DNA from: Paracoccus sp. S-4012
Lineage (GTDB): Bacteria; Pseudomonadota; Alphaproteobacteria; Rhodobacterales; Rhodobacteraceae
DNA length: 64,000 bases
Assembly: GCF_009674885.1 (NCBI RefSeq)
Contig: NZ_WKKA01000011.1
Location: 29,024 to 93,023, forward strand
Direction: 5' to 3'
Shown here: one piece after another, positions 15,330 through 24,798 of the stretch
Position numbering within the stretch: the stretch's first letter is position 1
Layout: every line of letters begins with the position of its first letter
The notes under the pieces: model-generated
The model's input: only the letters and a program-made list of their open reading frames with translations
Databases searched by the model: none
Told to the model about the DNA's origin: nothing
Program-made: the position numbers and the translations under genes

Positions 15330-18290
15330 TCACAACTCCATCCCATCCAGCACCGCATCGCAACGCGCGCAGGTCGCCGGGTGCGAGTGGCTGCCCACGT
15401 CCGGCAGGACCTTCCAGCAGCGCTCGCATTTGCCGCCCGGCGCTTCCTCGAAGACGACGCCGACACCCGGCACCTCGGGCAGGCGGAAAGCCTCGGCCGG
15501 GGCGGGATCGGCGGTCAGCGAGAGATCGCTGGTGATGCAGATATCGGCGAAATCGACGCTCTTCAGCACGGCCAGCACCTGCGGATCGTCGACATGCACC
15601 ACGGGCGCCGCCTCGAGGCTGGCGCCGATGGTCTTGTCGGCGCGTTTCAACTCGAGGGCGGCCGTCACCACCCGCCGCGCGCGGCGGACGGCCTCCCATT
15701 TCGCCGCCAAGGCCTCGTCGCGCCAGTCGGCGGGCGTCTGCGGGAAGTCGTGCAGATGGACGCTGTCCTCCGCGGAGGGGAAGCGCGAGAGCCAGACGTC
15801 CTCGGCCGTGAAGGGCAGGATCGGCGCCAGCCACAGGGTCAGGCGGCGAAAGACCTCGTCCATCACCGTCCGCACTGCGCGGCGCCGGAGGCTGCCCGGC
15901 GCGTCGCAGTAGAGCGCGTCCTTGCGGATGTCGAACCAGAAGGCCGAGAGGTCGCCCGTCGCGAATGCGAAGAGCCGCTGGAACACGCCCTGGAAGTCGT
16001 AGGCCGCGTAACCCTCGCGCACCTCGGCATCCAGTTCCGCGAGACGGTGCAGCACCCATCGTTCCAGCCCCGGCATCTCGGCCGGCGCCACCCGCTCGGC
16101 CTCCGAAAACCCGCCGAGCGCGCCGAGCATGAAGCGCAGCGTGTTCCGCAGCCGGCGGTAGCTGTCGGCGGTGCCCTTGAGGATCTCCGGCCCGATCCGC
16201 TGGTCGGCGGTATAGTCCGCCTGCGCCACCCAGAGGCGCAGGATGTCGGCGCCGTATTGCTGGATGACCTCGGCAGGAACGGTGGTGTTGCCGAGCGACT
16301 TGGACATCTTCATGCCCTTCGCGTCCAGCGTGAAGCCATGCGTCAGCACGCCGCGATAGGGGGCGCGGCCCTTGGTGGCGCAGGCCTGCAGCAGCGAGGA
16401 CTGGAACCAGCCGCGGTGCTGGTCGGTGCCTTCGAGATAGAGGTCGGCGATCCCGTCCGGGCTGCCGTCGGCGCGGTCGCGCAGCACGAAGGCGTGGGTC
16501 GAGCCCGAGTCGAACCAGACGTCGAGCACGTCCGTGACCTGATCCCACTCGGCAGAGTTGTAGAGGCCGTCCAGCACCCGCTCCTTGAAGCCGGGGCGAT
16601 ACCAGGCGTCGGCGCCTTCGGCCTCGAAGGCCGCGATGATGCGGGCGTTCACGCGCTCGTCGCGGAGCAGGAAATCGGGGGCGTCCGGGCGCGCCCCGGC
16701 GCGGGTGAAGCAGGTCAGCGGCACGCCCCAGGCGCGCTGCCGGCTCAGCACCCAGTCGGGGCGGTTCTCGACCATGCTGAAGATGCGGTTGCGGCCCGAG
16801 GGCGGGGTCCACTGCACCAGCCGGTCGATGGAGGCGAGCGCACGCTGGCGGATGGTGTCGCCGCAGTCGCTCATGCCGTCCGCGAGCGGGTTGTCGATGG
16901 CCGCGAACCACTGCGGCGTGTTGCGGTAGATGACCGGCGCCTTGGACCGCCACGAATGCGGATAGCTGTGCTTCAGCTTGCCCTTGGCGAGCAGCGCGCC
17001 CTGCTGGGCGAGGGCCTTGATGTTGCTGACATTGGCCGGGCCTTCCTTGCCCTCGGGCGTCAGGATCGCCTCCCCGCCGAAGACCGGCAAGTCGGCGCGG
17101 TAGCTGCCGTCCGGCTCGACGTTATACGTCATCGGCAGGCCGTGTTTCTGGGCGAGGATGTAGTCGTCCTCGCCGTGGCTCGGGGCGGTGTGGACGAAGC
17201 CGGTGCCCGCGTCCTCGGTGACGTGCTCGCCGGGGAGGAGGGGGACGTCGTAGTCCCATTCGCCCTGCCCGCCCTCGATGCCGCGGTAGGGGTGGGCGAG
17301 GGTCAAGCCCGCCAGTTCCTCGGCCGACACGTCACGGACACGGTGCCATTGCCCCAGCTCCAGCTTGGCGGCGGTGAATACCTGCGCGGCCAGCGCATCG
17401 GCCAAGAGACACCTTTGCCCGTCCTCTACCTCATAAAGGCCGTAAGCAATCTCCGGGCCATAGGCGACCGCTCGGTTTTGCGGAATGGTCCAAGGAGTGG
17501 TGGTCCAGATCACCACCGACGCGCCGACAAGATCTCCCAAGCCTTCCGACACCTGCTCAATCGTCGGAATGGACGGGTCTGCCGTGCCCCCCTTCCCTTG
17601 CGCCAGCACCGAAAACTTCACCCACACCTGATGGCTCGTATGGTCGTGATACTCGACCTCCGCCTCGGCCAGCGCGGTCTTCTCCACCGGCGACCACATC
17701 ACCGGCTTGCTGCCCTGATAGAGGCTCCCGTTCATCACCAGCTTCATGAACTCGGCCGCGATCACCGCCTCGGCGTGGTAGTCCATCGTCAGGTACGGAT
17801 CGTCCCAGTTGCCGATCACGCCGAGGCGCTTGAACTCCTCGCGCTGCACCTCGACCCAGCCTTCGGCGAAGCGGCGGCATTCCTGGCGGAACTCGACCGT
17901 GTCCACGGCGTCCTTGTCGCGGCCCTGAGCGCGGTATTGCTCCTCGATCTTCCACTCGATCGGCAGCCCGTGGCAGTCCCAGCCGGGGACATAGCGCGCA
18001 TCGCGGCCCATCATCTGCTGGCTGCGGGTGATGAAGTCTTTCAGCACCTTGTTCAGCGCATGGCCGATATGCAGGTGGCCGTTCGCGTAGGGCGGGCCGT
18101 CGTGGAGGATGAAGGGCTCGCGACCCTCCCCCTTCGCCCGCAGCCGGTCGTAGATGCCAAGCGCCTCCCAGCGGTCCAGCCAGCCCGGCTCGCGCTGCGG
18201 CAGGCCGGCGCGCATCGGGAAATCGGTCTCGGGCAGAAAGACGGTGTCGCGGTAGTCGGGCACGGTCGGGGCGGCGGTGTCGGCGCTCAT
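15330..18290 (-). CDS. ileS: Isoleucyl-tRNA synthetase
   Basis: A 986-residue class-I synthetase. The N-terminal PYANGHLHIGHAL contains the HIGH signature, and the second signature KMSKSLGN occurs after TLDAKGM in the middle of the protein. A large CP1 editing insertion (VIWTTTPWTIPQNRA) hydrolyses mischarged Val-tRNA. The C-terminal CERCWKVLPDVG and CARC provide a four-cysteine zinc site. It charges tRNA-Ile. The start MSADTAAPTVPDYRDTVFLP fits the usual alphaproteobacterial beginning. Confidence 0.97.
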   Translation of the reverse strand: MSADTAAPTVPDYRDTVFLPETDFPMRAGLPQREPGWLDRWEALGIYDRLRAKGEGREPFILHDGPPYANGHLHIGHALNKVLKDFITRSQQMMGRDARYVPGWDCHGLPIEWKIEEQYRAQGRDKDAVDTVEFRQECRRFAEGWVEVQREEFKRLGVIGNWDDPYLTMDYHAEAVIAAEFMKLVMNGSLYQGSKPVMWSPVEKTALAEAEVEYHDHTSHQVWVKFSVLAQGKGGTADPSIPTIEQVSEGLGDLVGASVVIWTTTPWTIPQNRAVAYGPEIAYGLYEVEDGQRCLLADALAAQVFTAAKLELGQWHRVRDVSAEELAGLTLAHPYRGIEGGQGEWDYDVPLLPGEHVTEDAGTGFVHTAPSHGEDDYILAQKHGLPMTYNVEPDGSYRADLPVFGGEAILTPEGKEGPANVSNIKALAQQGALLAKGKLKHSYPHSWRSKAPVIYRNTPQWFAAIDNPLADGMSDCGDTIRQRALASIDRLVQWTPPSGRNRIFSMVENRPDWVLSRQRAWGVPLTCFTRAGARPDAPDFLLRDERVNARIIAAFEAEGADAWYRPGFKERVLDGLYNSAEWDQVTDVLDVWFDSGSTHAFVLRDRADGSPDGIADLYLEGTDQHRGWFQSSLLQACATKGRAPYRGVLTHGFTLDAKGMKMSKSLGNTTVPAEVIQQYGADILRLWVAQADYTADQRIGPEILKGTADSYRRLRNTLRFMLGALGGFSEAERVAPAEMPGLERWVLHRLAELDAEVREGYAAYDFQGVFQRLFAFATGDLSAFWFDIRKDALYCDAPGSLRRRAVRTVMDEVFRRLTLWLAPILPFTAEDVWLSRFPSAEDSVHLHDFPQTPADWRDEALAAKWEAVRRARRVVTAALELKRADKTIGASLEAAPVVHVDDPQVLAVLKSVDFADICITSDLSLTADPAPAEAFRLPEVPGVGVVFEEAPGGKCERCWKVLPDVGSHSHPATCARCDAVLDGMEL

Positions 18291-18489
18291 CGGGGCGGTC
18301 CTTGGCTCTCGGGGCGAGTGGCAGGCGGGGGCGACCCGGCGGCGGAGGAACTCACGCCGCCGGGCGGGTAATTCGCGCGATGTGCCGATGGCCCAACATC
18401 CGCGCGCTTATAGGCAGACCCGCCCGCCCGGACAAGCCGCGACGCCATGCCCGCTTGCAAGCCCGCACCCGGACCCCGACATTGGCGGC

Positions 18490-18882
18490 ATGTCCATCCC
18501 GCCGCGCTTCCCCATCACGCCCGAGCAGATCGACCGCGTCGTCGCCGTCTTCTACGCCGCCGTCCGCCGCCACGAGAGCCTGGGGCCCATCTTCGCCGGC
18601 CATGTCACCGACTGGCCCGAGCACGAGGACAAGATCGCCCGCTTCTGGCGCAACGCGATCCTCAGCGAGCGCGCCTATGACGGCAACCCGATGCTGGTCC
18701 ACCGCCGCGCCGGCGATGTGCGGCCCGAGCATTTCCCCGTCTGGCTCGCCCTCTTCGACGAGACCCTGCGCCGCACCCTCCCCTCCGAGAGCGCCGCCGC
18801 CTGGTCGGCCCTCGCCCATCGCATCGGGCAGTCGCTGAGCTTCGGCGTGAGCCTCGCCGAGGGGCCGCCGCGGCTGCGCTGA
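18490..18882 (+). CDS. Group III truncated hemoglobin
   Basis: A 130-residue 2-over-2 globin. FPITPEQIDRVVAVFYAAVRRHESLGPIF opens it, RFWRNAILSERAYDGNPM follows, and the proximal histidine is in RPEHFPVWLALFDETLR, the group III pattern. Such proteins bind oxygen or NO and are linked to nitrosative stress or microaerobic life. Start at 18490 chosen because the upstream extension is antisense to ileS and Arg/Pro-rich. It is divergent from ileS by 200 bases and precedes mipZ. Confidence 0.88.
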   Translation: MSIPPRFPITPEQIDRVVAVFYAAVRRHESLGPIFAGHVTDWPEHEDKIARFWRNAILSERAYDGNPMLVHRRAGDVRPEHFPVWLALFDETLRRTLPSESAAAWSALAHRIGQSLSFGVSLAEGPPRLR

Positions 18883-18989
18883 CGGGCCGCCCGCGCCACA
18901 AGGCTGTGGACGGTTCCGGCTGGCCGCTTCCCCTGTGCCGCGGGCGGCTCTAGGGTGCCGCGCGTCGCGGACAGCGGGCGGAACGGGCA

Positions 18990-19772
18990 ATGGCGCATAT
19001 CATCGTCGTCGGCAACGAGAAGGGGGGGTCGGGGAAATCGACCACCTCGATGCATGTTGCGACGGCGCTTGCACGGATGGGCCACCGGGTCGGCGCCCTC
19101 GACCTCGATGTGCGGCAGCGCAGCTTTGGCCGCTACATCGAGAACCGCGAGGCCTTCCTCGCCCGCGAGGGGCTGACCCTGCCCACCCCCCGCCTCGGCA
19201 AGCTCGAGGCGCGCAGCACCGACGACACCGACCCGCTGAGCCGGGCGATGGAGGAGCTGGAGGCGACAAGCGACTTCATCCTGCTCGACTGCCCCGGCTC
19301 GCACACGCGGCTGAGCCAGATGGCCCATACGCTGGCCGACACGCTGGTCACGCCGATGAACGACAGCTTCATCGACTTCGACCTGCTGGCGCGGCTGACA
19401 CCCGAGGGCAAGGTGCTCGGCCCCTCGATCTATGCCGAGATGGTCTGGTCGGCGCGCCAGATGCGCGGCCAGGCGGGGGCGGGGGCGATCGACTGGCTGG
19501 TGCTGCGAAATCGCCTCGGCACGACCGAGATGCACAACAAGCGCAAGGTCGGCGCGGCGCTCCAGAACCTCTCCAAACGCATCGGCTTCCGCGTGGCGCC
19601 GGGCTTCTCCGAGCGGGTGATCTTCCGCGAGCTGTTCCCGCGCGGGCTGACGCTGCTCGACCTCAAGGATATCGGCACGGCGCAGCTTTCCATGTCCAAC
19701 ATCGCCGCGCGTCAGGAACTGCGCGATCTCGTGACGGAGCTGAAGCTGCCGGGCGTCACGGTGGATTTCTGA
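18990..19772 (+). CDS. mipZ: Division-plane positioning ATPase MipZ (ParA family)
   Basis: A 260-residue ParA/MinD-type ATPase. The deviant Walker A KGGSGKST is at residues 11-18, LDLDVRQRSFGRYIENR follows as the A' region and DFILLDCPGSHTRLS is Walker B. The MipZ-specific continuation VTPMNDSFIDFDLLAR and the ERVIFRELFPRGLTLLDL segment are present. MipZ binds ParB at the poles and inhibits FtsZ, setting the division site in alphaproteobacteria. A copy of the dispersed element follows its stop. Confidence 0.93.
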   Translation: MAHIIVVGNEKGGSGKSTTSMHVATALARMGHRVGALDLDVRQRSFGRYIENREAFLAREGLTLPTPRLGKLEARSTDDTDPLSRAMEELEATSDFILLDCPGSHTRLSQMAHTLADTLVTPMNDSFIDFDLLARLTPEGKVLGPSIYAEMVWSARQMRGQAGAGAIDWLVLRNRLGTTEMHNKRKVGAALQNLSKRIGFRVAPGFSERVIFRELFPRGLTLLDLKDIGTAQLSMSNIAARQELRDLVTELKLPGVTVDF

Positions 19773-19780
19773 CGCCCCTG

Positions 19781-19831
19781 CCGGGGGTTTTCCACCCCCG
19801 GACCCCCGGAGGATATTTTCGGACAGAAGAA
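19781..19831 (+). repeat. Dispersed hairpin/ATATTT element, copy 2
   Basis: CCGGGGGTTTTCCACCCCCGG forms the hairpin; ACCCCCGG, AGGATATTTTC and GGACAGAAGAAC follow. It begins nine bases after the mipZ stop, in the sense orientation of mipZ, and ends 53 bases before ku. Confidence 0.85.
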
Positions 19832-19884
19832 CCTGTTGGCCTGCCCGCGCGTTGGTTCCGGTCATACCTGAAGGAACCTCCGCC

Positions 19885-20817
19885 ATGGCCTCGCGCGCGA
19901 TCTGGAAAGGCCAACTGCGCCTCTCGCTCGTCTCGATCCCGATCGAGATCCATTCGGCCACCCAGTCGGGCCGGCAGATCAGCTTCCGCCAGATCCACGG
20001 GCCGACCGGCAAGCCGATCCGCTACGAGAAGACCGTGCCCGGCGTCGGGCCGGTCAAGTCCGAGGACATCCTGAAGGGCTACGAGATTGGCGACAACGAA
20101 TACATGCTGCTCAAGCCCGAGGAGATCGACGCGATCAAGCTGGAGACGAAGAAGACCTTCGAGCTGGTGCAGTTTGTCGGCTCCTCCGAGATCCCGCCGC
20201 TCTACTTCGAGAAGCCCTATTACATGGTCCCGACCGACGATCTGGCCGAGGACGCCTACCGGGTGGTGCGCGACGCCCTGCGCCGGACCGACACCATCGG
20301 CCTTGGCCAGCTGACCCTGCGCGGGCGCGAGAACCTCTGCGCGGTGAAGCCCTGCGGCGACGGGCTGCTGATGGAGACGCTCTACTACGCCGACGAGATC
20401 CGCAGCGCCGAGCCGCTGTTCTCCGAGATCGGCGACGAGGAGCCGGACGACGACCTGCTGGCGGTCGCGACGCAGCTGATCAAGAAGAAGACCGCCCCCT
20501 TCAACGCCGAGGCCTTCACCGACCACTACGACAAGGCGTTGCGTGCGCTGATCGAGGAGAAGCGCAAGTCGGGCACGGTGAAGCGGGCGCGGACCGACGA
20601 TGACGAGGCGCCGGCGCGGGGCACGAACGTCATCGACCTCATGGCGGCGCTGAAGGCGAGTTTGAAGGGCTCGGATGGCGGCGATGACGAGAAGCCGGCG
20701 CGCGGCAAGGCCAAGCCCTCCACCCCGCGCCCCAAGGCCAAGCCGCCCGAGGCGGAGGATGAGAAGCCCGCCCGCAAGACCCCTGCCCGCAAGCCCGCGG
20801 CCAAGAAGACCGCCTGA
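19885..20817 (+). CDS. ku: Non-homologous end joining protein Ku
   Basis: A 310-residue bacterial Ku. MASRAIWKGQLRLSLVSIPIEI is the standard start; the core beta-barrel and bridge follow (RYEKTVPGVGPVKSEDILKGYE, GLGQLTLRGRENL). The C-terminal ~60 residues are Lys/Ala/Pro-rich (PARKTPARKPAAKKTA end), a DNA-binding, LigD-interacting tail. It forms a ring on broken DNA ends. GAAGGAAC precedes the ATG. Its stop overlaps the ligD start (TGATG). Confidence 0.95.
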   Translation: MASRAIWKGQLRLSLVSIPIEIHSATQSGRQISFRQIHGPTGKPIRYEKTVPGVGPVKSEDILKGYEIGDNEYMLLKPEEIDAIKLETKKTFELVQFVGSSEIPPLYFEKPYYMVPTDDLAEDAYRVVRDALRRTDTIGLGQLTLRGRENLCAVKPCGDGLLMETLYYADEIRSAEPLFSEIGDEEPDDDLLAVATQLIKKKTAPFNAEAFTDHYDKALRALIEEKRKSGTVKRARTDDDEAPARGTNVIDLMAALKASLKGSDGGDDEKPARGKAKPSTPRPKAKPPEAEDEKPARKTPARKPAAKKTA

Positions 20818-23255
20818 TGCGCTCGCTTGCGACCTACCGGTCCAAGCGCGACTTCGAGGCGACGCCCGAGCCGTCGCAGGGCGCGCGCCCGCGTGGCTTG
20901 GGGCTGCACTATTCGATGCAATGCCACGACGCGACCCGTCTGCATTACGACCTGCGGCTGGAGTGGAAGGGCGTGCTGCTCAGCTGGGCGGTGACGCGCG
21001 GCCCTTCGCTCGACCCGGCCGACAAGCGGCTGGCAGTCAGGACCGAGGACCACCCGCTCGACTACCTGACCTTCGAGGGGACAATCCCGGAGGGGAACTA
21101 TGGCGCCGGGATCGTGATGCTCTGGGATATCGGCGCCTGGACCCCCGTGGATGACGTGGACCGCGGCTTGGAGAAGGGCCATCTGCGCCTTCGCCTGCAC
21201 GGGCGGCGGCTCACGGGCGAATGGCATCTGGTGCGCCTCAAGGGCCGCCCCGAGGATCGCGGGCGCGAGAACTGGCTGATGATCAAGCAGGAGGACGAGG
21301 CCGCGCACCGGCCCGACCCGGTGGAGCGCTACACCACCTCCGTGACCTCGAACCGCACCCATGCCCAGATCGCCGGCGACGGCGAGCCGGTGCCCTTCGG
21401 TCCCAGGCGCACGGCATCGGCGCCGGAGTTCGAGGCGCCGATGCTGCCGACGCTTGTCCGCGAGCCGGTCGGCGGCAAGGGATGGTGGCATGAGCTGAAG
21501 TTCGACGGCTATCGCGGGCTGGTGCAGATCGGGGCCGAGGGCGCGCGCATCCGCACCCGTTCGGGCCTGGACTGGTCCGACCGCTTCGCGCCGCTGCTGC
21601 CGGCCTTCGAGGAGCTGCCCGCGAAAACCGCGCTGATTGACGGCGAGATCATGGCTGGCGCCGACCTCGGCGGCTTCGGCGCGCTGCAGGACGCGATCTC
21701 GGCCGGCGGGCCGTTCCGCTTCTACGCCTTCGACCTGCCCTGGCTCGACGGCCGCGACCTCCGCGACCGCAGCCTGCGCGACCGGCGCCGCGCGCTTGAG
21801 AAGCTGCTCGCGGACGCGCCGCCCCTCGGCCTTATCCAGCTTTCACCGGTGATCGAGGGCGACGGCGGCGAGGTGCTGGACCCGATCTGCGAGGCGGGTG
21901 GCGAGGGGATCGTCAGCAAGAGCATCAGCGCGCCCTGGCGTTCGGGCCGCACGACGTCATGGGTCAAGGTCAAATGCGAACGCCGGGCGGAGTTCGTGAT
22001 CCTCGGCTACCAGAAAAGCGACAAGCGCGGCCGGGCCTTCAGTTCCCTGCTGCTCGGGACGCGCGAGAGCAAGGCCTGGGTCTATCGCGGCAAGGTCGGC
22101 ACCGGCTTCGACGCTGAGACGCAAGCGGACCTGTCGGCGCGGATGGAGGCCTTGGAAACCGAAAAGATGCCGCTCGCCGCCCGGCCGCCGGGGCTCAAGG
22201 GCGTCGTCTGGCTCCAGCCAGAACTGGTTGCCGAAATCCGCTACGGCGAGGTCACGGGTGACGGCCAGCTGCGCCACGCCTCCTTCCTCGCGCTGCGCGG
22301 CGACAAGCCCGCGCGGGAGGTGGCAATGGACCCGCCGGAGGAGGACACCGTGGTCAAGGTCAGCGATGGCGAGCGCGTCAAGGTCGCGGGCGTCGGCATC
22401 TCCAGCCCCGAGCGGCGGGTGTTCCCGCCCGACGGCGCGACCAAGCTCGACCTCGCGCGCTACTACGAGGCGGTGGCCGAGCGGATGCTGAAGGTCGCGG
22501 CGGACCGGCCGCTGTCGCTGGTGCGACTGCCGGATGGTCTGGGCGGGCAGGCGTTTTTCCAGAAGCACCTGCGGAAGGGCTGGCCTGCCGGGCTGAAGCC
22601 GGTGCCGATCGAGACCTCGGACGGGGTCGAGGACTACATGTATGTCACGAGCGCCGCGGGCCTCGTCGGGGGCGTGCAGATGGGCACCGTCGAGTTCCAC
22701 ATCTGGGGCAGCCGCCGGGACCGGCTCGACCGGACCGACCGGCTGGTCTTCGACCTCGACCCGGACGAGGGCCTGGGTTGGCCCGAGGTGCGGCAGGCGG
22801 CGATGGACCTGCGCGACCTTCTCGACGGCCTCGGCCTGCCGAGCTGGCCGATGGTGACGGGCGGCAAGGGCATCCATGTGGTGATCGAGATCCGGCGCAC
22901 GGTCGCCTGGGACACGGCGAAGCTCTTCACCCACACCGTCGCCTCGCATCTGGCCGAGACCCAGCCGGAACGCTTCGTCGCCAACATGTCCAAGGCCAAG
23001 CGCACCGGCCGCATCTTCGTGGACTACCTCAGAAACGAGCGCGGCTCGACTGCCATCGCCCCCTTCTCGGTCCGCGCCCGCCCCGGCGGGACGGTCGCCT
23101 TTCCGCTGAGCTGGCAGCGGCTGGCGGAGACGGAAGCCGCCAACGCCTGGGGCATGGAGCGCGCGCTAGAGGAGGGCGACTGGGACGCGGTTGGCGTGCC
23201 GAAGCCGGTGAGGCTCGAGGCCGCCATCAAGCGGATGGCGAAGGAATGGGGCTGA
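20817..23255 (+). CDS. ligD: Multifunctional ATP-dependent DNA ligase D
   Basis: An 812-residue LigD with order PE-LIG-POL. The phosphoesterase domain (about residues 30-165) has HYDLRLEWKGVLLSWAVTRGPS with conserved His/Asp residues. The ligase domain begins near 200 with the adenylated lysine in ELKFDGYRG (about residue 227) and includes EGIVSKS and the OB-fold. The primase/polymerase domain (about 530-800) has FDLDPDEG with metal aspartates and MVTGGKGIHVV. With Ku it seals double-strand breaks. Confidence 0.95.
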   Translation: MRSLATYRSKRDFEATPEPSQGARPRGLGLHYSMQCHDATRLHYDLRLEWKGVLLSWAVTRGPSLDPADKRLAVRTEDHPLDYLTFEGTIPEGNYGAGIVMLWDIGAWTPVDDVDRGLEKGHLRLRLHGRRLTGEWHLVRLKGRPEDRGRENWLMIKQEDEAAHRPDPVERYTTSVTSNRTHAQIAGDGEPVPFGPRRTASAPEFEAPMLPTLVREPVGGKGWWHELKFDGYRGLVQIGAEGARIRTRSGLDWSDRFAPLLPAFEELPAKTALIDGEIMAGADLGGFGALQDAISAGGPFRFYAFDLPWLDGRDLRDRSLRDRRRALEKLLADAPPLGLIQLSPVIEGDGGEVLDPICEAGGEGIVSKSISAPWRSGRTTSWVKVKCERRAEFVILGYQKSDKRGRAFSSLLLGTRESKAWVYRGKVGTGFDAETQADLSARMEALETEKMPLAARPPGLKGVVWLQPELVAEIRYGEVTGDGQLRHASFLALRGDKPAREVAMDPPEEDTVVKVSDGERVKVAGVGISSPERRVFPPDGATKLDLARYYEAVAERMLKVAADRPLSLVRLPDGLGGQAFFQKHLRKGWPAGLKPVPIETSDGVEDYMYVTSAAGLVGGVQMGTVEFHIWGSRRDRLDRTDRLVFDLDPDEGLGWPEVRQAAMDLRDLLDGLGLPSWPMVTGGKGIHVVIEIRRTVAWDTAKLFTHTVASHLAETQPERFVANMSKAKRTGRIFVDYLRNERGSTAIAPFSVRARPGGTVAFPLSWQRLAETEAANAWGMERALEEGDWDAVGVPKPVRLEAAIKRMAKEWG

Positions 23256-23264
23256 ACGCCCCCT

Positions 23265-23315
23265 CTTCTTCTGTCTGAAAATATCCGCCGGGGTCCGGGG
23301 GCGGCAGCCCCCGGC
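23265..23315 (-). repeat. Dispersed hairpin/ATATTT element, copy 3
   Basis: On the minus strand: GCCGGGGGCTGCCGCCCCCGG hairpin split by a short loop, ACCCCGG, CGGATATTTTC and AGACAGAAGAAG. It starts three bases after the gcrA stop in gcrA sense and ends ten bases from the convergent ligD stop. Confidence 0.85.
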
Positions 23316-23317
23316 TT

Positions 23318-23899
23318 TCAGCGCCGCCGGTCGCGGCGGCTGCTCATCGGCTGGAACGCGACCCCCACATGCGCCTCGCAATAGGGCTTGCCCTGCTGCG
23401 AGGGCAGGCCGCAGAACCAGAACTTCTCGGTCGCCGGGTCGCCGATCGGCCATTTGCAGGTCCGCTCGGTCAACTCCATCAGCGTGAGCTTGCGCGACCG
23501 CTTCTCGACCTCGCGGACCGAGGCGAGGGCCTCGGGGCTGATCTCGTTGGCCGAGGGCTGCGGCGGCAGCGGCTGGCCGGCGGGCACGATCGGGCGGCGC
23601 GGGGTGAAGACGGCGACGGGCGTCTCCTCCACCTCCTCCGGTTCGGCCTCGGGCTCCTCGGCCTCCGGCTCCGCCTCGACGACGATCTCCGGCTCGGCCT
23701 CGACCACCGGGGCGGGCGCGGGCTCCGTCGCGGCCTCTGCCACCGGCTCCTCGTTGCGGTTCGAGAGGCCCAGACGATGGACCTTGCCGATGACAGCGTT
23801 GCGGGTGACGCCGCCCAGTTCCTTGGCGATCTGGCTCGCGGACTGGCCTTCGCCCCACATCCGCTTCAGCGTCTCGACCCGCTCTTCGGTCCAGGACAT
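23318..23899 (-). CDS. gcrA: Cell-cycle transcriptional regulator GcrA
   Basis: A 193-residue GcrA. The N-terminal helix-turn-helix MSWTEERVETLKRMWGEGQS plus ASQIAKELGGVTRNAVIGKV is diagnostic. A central Glu/Pro-rich linker (about residues 52-100) separates it from the C-terminal sigma70-interacting part with TCKWPIGDPATEKFWFCG and YCEAHVGVAFQP. GcrA stimulates sigma70 promoters carrying CcrM-methylated GANTC. The start at MSWTEE was chosen over a Met six codons upstream. It is divergent from an ABC permease gene. Confidence 0.95.
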   Translation of the reverse strand: MSWTEERVETLKRMWGEGQSASQIAKELGGVTRNAVIGKVHRLGLSNRNEEPVAEAATEPAPAPVVEAEPEIVVEAEPEAEEPEAEPEEVEETPVAVFTPRRPIVPAGQPLPPQPSANEISPEALASVREVEKRSRKLTLMELTERTCKWPIGDPATEKFWFCGLPSQQGKPYCEAHVGVAFQPMSSRRDRRR

Positions 23900-23973
23900 C
23901 CTTGTCCACCCTTGCATGTTCGTGGCTGGCCCGGTCTACATCCGGGAATGCCGAGACATATCCCTCGCAGTCC

Positions 23974-24798
23974 ATGACTTCAAGAACACCCCCCGCCACA
24001 ACCCGCCGCGGCATGGGCGCGCGCCGCTTCGGCCGCGTCAACTGGCTCGGCCTGTGGACCCTCGCGCTGCGCGAGGTCCGCCGCTTCATGGCCGTCTGGC
24101 AGCAGACGATCTTCGCGCCGCTGATGACCGCCGGCCTCTTCGTGCTGGTCTTCGCGCTCGCCCTCGGGCGCGACCGGGGCGAGGTGATGGGGCTGCCCTA
24201 CCTGACCTTCCTGGCGCCAGGCATCCTGATGATGACGGTGATCCAGAACGCCTTCGCCAACACCTCGTCCTCGATCATCAGCTCGAAGATGCAGGGCAAT
24301 ATCGTCGACACGCTGATGCCGCCCCTCTCGGCGGGCGAGATCCTTGCGGGCTACCTCGCCGGCGGCGTGGCGCGGGCGGGGCTGGTGGCGGCCGTGATCA
24401 CGGCGGGGATGGCGCTGGCACTGGGCCTGCGGGTGGCGCATCCGCTCTGGGCCGTCGCCTTCGTGCTGCTCGGGGCGCTGCTGATGGGCGGCCTGGGGAT
24501 GCTCGCCGCGATCATCGCGCAGAAGTTCGATCACATGGCGGCGATCACCAACTTCATCGTGACGCCGCTGAGCTTCCTCTCCGGCACCTTCTACTCGGTC
24601 GAGACCCTGCCGGGCGCCTTCCGCGCCTTCAGCTATGTGAACCCGGTCTTCTACCTGATCGACGGCGCCCGCTACGGCTTCACCGGCGTCTCGGATGCCG
24701 ACCCGCGCCTCGGCCTTCTCGTCTGCGTCGTGGCCACGTCACTGGTCGCCGGACTGGACTGGCACTGGCTGCGGATCGGCTACCGCATGAAACCCTAG
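23974..24798 (+). CDS. ABC-2 type transporter permease
   Basis: A 274-residue inner-membrane permease with about six hydrophobic segments and the ABC-2 hallmark FLSGTFYSVETLPGAFRAFSYVNPVFYLIDGARYGF near the end. GNIVDTLMPPLSAGEILAGYL is the coupling region. Such permeases need an ATPase partner for export of polysaccharide, lipid or drug; none is next to it, so the partner is elsewhere. Its 3' end overlaps the convergent GNAT gene by four bases. Confidence 0.85.
   Translation: MTSRTPPATTRRGMGARRFGRVNWLGLWTLALREVRRFMAVWQQTIFAPLMTAGLFVLVFALALGRDRGEVMGLPYLTFLAPGILMMTVIQNAFANTSSSIISSKMQGNIVDTLMPPLSAGEILAGYLAGGVARAGLVAAVITAGMALALGLRVAHPLWAVAFVLLGALLMGGLGMLAAIIAQKFDHMAAITNFIVTPLSFLSGTFYSVETLPGAFRAFSYVNPVFYLIDGARYGFTGVSDADPRLGLLVCVVATSLVAGLDWHWLRIGYRMKP

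Noticed and set aside
15381..18371. 996-codon plus-strand ORF
   Set aside because: Antisense to ileS; composition is Arg/Gly/His-rich with no family motifs, a normal shadow of a high-GC gene.
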